From Thermococcus sp. LS1 (lineage in GTDB: Archaea; Methanobacteriota_B; Thermococci; Thermococcales; Thermococcaceae), in NCBI RefSeq assembly GCF_012027395.1, contig NZ_SNUJ01000002.1, positions 434,001 through 498,000 of the forward strand: a stretch of 64,000 nucleotides of DNA. The letters are read 5' to 3'. The notes beneath the pieces were generated by a model. That model did not search any database, had not been told where the DNA came from, and saw only the letters and a list, made by a program, of their open reading frames with translations. The translations under genes were made by a program, and so were the position numbers. Positions 62,316 to 64,000 of the stretch are shown here, piece after piece (the first letter of the stretch is position 1; each line of letters starts with the position of its first letter).

Positions 62316-64000
62316 GGCCCCTCACCCCTAACGGTGCCGTTGAAGAGCCTCCCACCGTTCTCCTTGACGACCTGGGAAATCGGAACTCCCAGCTCCCTTG
62401 ATAGTATCTCCGCCGCTTTCAGCGTGCAGTAACCGCCTTGGCATGTTCCCATCCCGAGCCTCGTGCGTCTCCTGATGGCGTCAAGGGTTCTCGCGCCCCG
62501 GCGTATCGCCTCCACTATTTCAGCCTCCGATACCATCTCGCAGGTGCACACGATGTTGCCCCAGCGGGGGTCTTCCTTTATCCTCCTATCGAGTTCCTCA
62601 AGGCTCATCTCGCTCGCACGAGGAATCGGTTCCCTGTACGGGTTGAAGTCGGGCTTCAGCTCCAGAGTGAGCCCCATCGAGCGCAACTGCTCGACGGCGT
62701 ACTCCGCTATCGCAGGTGCTGACGCGAGCCCAGGAGACTGTATCCCAGCGACGTGGAGGAGGTTCTTCACCCACTTGGCAGGCCTTATTATGAAGTCCTC
62801 CGTGAAGGTCGGCGCCCTGACCCCGGCAAAGTAGCGGATTATCCTGTGCTTCGGAAAGTCCGGGTATATGTCCTTGTAGCGCTCGAGTATCTCTTCGATC
62901 TCCTCGGGATGGACTGACGTGTCGGTTTTATCCGGCACCTCGACCGCGGTCGGCCCCCAGAGGATGTTTCCGTGAACGGTGGGGTTTATGCCACCACCCT
63001 TGGTATGGGCCGGCGCAGGAAACCTGAGCTCGGTGACGCAGTGGTTCACCCATCCCTCAAGCTCTTTGTCGAAGAGAAGGATCACACCCTTCCTCGGGTG
63101 TATGGTATACTCCCTCGAGCCGGCAAGCTCGGCTATCTCATCAGCGAAAACGCCGGCGGCGTTCACGACGTACCTCGCCAGAAAAGTCCCCCTGTTCGTA
63201 ACGACGCCCTTAATGGTCTCCCCTTCCTTGATGAAGCCCACCACTTCTGTCTCGAGGTGTATTTCAACACCGTTGGCAATCGCGTTTTCCGCCAGGGCGA
63301 CGACAAGGTCATAGGGGTCAAGTATTCCCGTTGACGGCACGTAAACCGCAGCCCAGGCTTCCCTCGTGGCCTTAGGTTCCAGTTTCCATATCCCCTCGCC
63401 TCTGATTATGCGTATTCCCTTAACGCCGTTCAGCATGCCCTTGAGCTTCACGATGTACGGGAGGATGTAGGCCGAGACGAATTTGTAGAACGGGCCCGGC
63501 AGGTATCTCCTGTACTTCTGGAGTGTCCGTGGGGTTATCAGCCAGAGGCTTCCGACGCGCTTGAACTTGACCCCCAAATCCCTGGCAAGCTCATCATACA
63601 TCGCGTTTCCCCTGACGTTGAGTTTGGCCTTCAGCGTGCCGTGCTTCGCAGCCACGCCAGGGTGTATCATCCCGTTGTTCGCCTTTGATGCCCCCACAGA
63701 AACGTCGGTGGCCTTTTCGAGGAGGGCGACCTTCAGCCGGTACTTTGAGAGCTCCCTCGCTATCGCCGTTCCGGTAACACCGCCCCCGATTATGACAACG
63801 TCGTACTCGCCGATAATTCTATCCTTGTTTTCCTCGTAGAGCTTCCTCCTCCGCTCTTTCTTACGCCTGAGCTCCTCCTCGGGGTAGTCCTTCCATTTTA
63901 TCATGTTCACCACGCCCTCAACGCCCTTGATGCTCCCTACTGCAAGTCCGATCTTGACCCATTCCTCGTAAGCTTCCACTTCCCCGTCGAGGAAGACCAC
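62312..64000 (-). CDS. glpA: FAD-dependent glycerol-3-phosphate dehydrogenase GlpA-like, N-terminus outside
   Basis: At least 562 residues; the 5' end runs off the window. The visible start (VVFLDGEVEAYEEWVKIGLA and a VEGVVN ending) looks like a BON-type domain. The DAO-type FAD domain follows (VVIIGGGVTGTAIARELSKY), and the C-terminus carries a BFD-like [2Fe-2S] domain (CTCEMVSEAEIVEAI and MGTCQGGYC). It oxidises glycerol-3-phosphate to dihydroxyacetone phosphate. First visible gene of the operon. Confidence 0.9.
   Translation of the reverse strand: MVFLDGEVEAYEEWVKIGLAVGSIKGVEGVVNMIKWKDYPEEELRRKKERRRKLYEENKDRIIGEYDVVIIGGGVTGTAIARELSKYRLKVALLEKATDVSVGASKANNGMIHPGVAAKHGTLKAKLNVRGNAMYDELARDLGVKFKRVGSLWLITPRTLQKYRRYLPGPFYKFVSAYILPYIVKLKGMLNGVKGIRIIRGEGIWKLEPKATREAWAAVYVPSTGILDPYDLVVALAENAIANGVEIHLETEVVGFIKEGETIKGVVTNRGTFLARYVVNAAGVFADEIAELAGSREYTIHPRKGVILLFDKELEGWVNHCVTELRFPAPAHTKGGGINPTVHGNILWGPTAVEVPDKTDTSVHPEEIEEILERYKDIYPDFPKHRIIRYFAGVRAPTFTEDFIIRPAKWVKNLLHVAGIQSPGLASAPAIAEYAVEQLRSMGLTLELKPDFNPYREPIPRASEMSLEELDRRIKEDPRWGNIVCTCEMVSEAEIVEAIRRGARTLDAIRRRTRLGMGTCQGGYCTLKAAEILSRELGVPISQVVKENGGRLFNGTVRGEGP

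Noticed and set aside
1-64000. CRISPR arrays, IS elements and rRNA
   Set aside because: I looked for regularly spaced repeats, transposase motifs and terminal inverted repeats and saw none; the repeats present are short operators and the att pair.

Overview
The window looks like a chromosome segment of a hyperthermophilic euryarchaeon of the order Thermococcales, most likely Thermococcus. The evidence is archaeal TATA-box promoters with short or leaderless 5' ends, GGAGGTG-type ribosome sites, ATGA-coupled operons, a CGP-CTERM surface anchor, a tRNA gene with encoded CCA, and archaeal-type genes (TiaS, Trm5b, archaeal Trm10, CobY, CobZ, CbiZ, DUF835). Species is not assigned. From memory and unchecked, the Thermococcus kodakarensis Trm10 enzyme is TK0422 and lies beside an integrated element, which matches the arrangement here.

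Left chromosomal flank (1-8776): the end of a TM1410-like surface glycosidase, YchF GTPase, an MBL-fold enzyme, a CorA transporter, an aspartate-racemase/cupin pair, TldD/TldE and Trm5b.

Integrated element (8810-33107, about 24 kb): it sits in the 3' half of tRNA-Glu(UUC), bounded by a 48-bp direct repeat (8810-8857 and 33060-33107). The integrase is of the SSV type and is split by integration: int(N) on the left carries a ribbon-helix-helix domain, int(C) on the right the catalytic domain. The content recalls the pT26-2/TKV family. It has a left minus-strand operon of small coupled genes (PAPS-reductase-like PP-loop ATPase, wHTH, RHH and many unknowns), a tandem AbrB regulator, two plus-strand operons driven by near-identical promoter/operator blocks, and a right minus-strand operon that looks like a secretion or surface-appendage machine (HerA/VirB4-like ATPase, coiled-coil and small membrane proteins, large exported proteins). 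The plus-strand operon at 14664-17615 (SAP-like plus PD-(D/E)XK protein, DUF4145 protein, unknown protein, membrane protein) is a candidate undescribed cargo or defence module. Outside attR lies a decayed second int(N), so the tRNA has been hit at least twice.

Right chromosomal flank (33108-64000): a RecA/KaiC-fold protein without a usable P-loop, Trm10, ValS, two unknown genes, a broken exported gene, a cobalamin salvage cluster (CobD/CobC-like, CbiB, PP-loop protein, CobZ, CobS, CobY, CobQ, CobT, CbiZ), molybdopterin MoaB/MoeA, a non-coding RNA that folds as three H/ACA hairpins, a divergent pair of ANL/LuxE-like acyl-activating enzymes with a DUF835 membrane protein and a 22-bp tandem operator, an HD hydrolase, an HTH regulator, a GNAT acetyltransferase, TiaS, and a glycerol catabolism operon (GlpK, DUF1667, FAD oxidoreductase, GlpA) running off the right edge.
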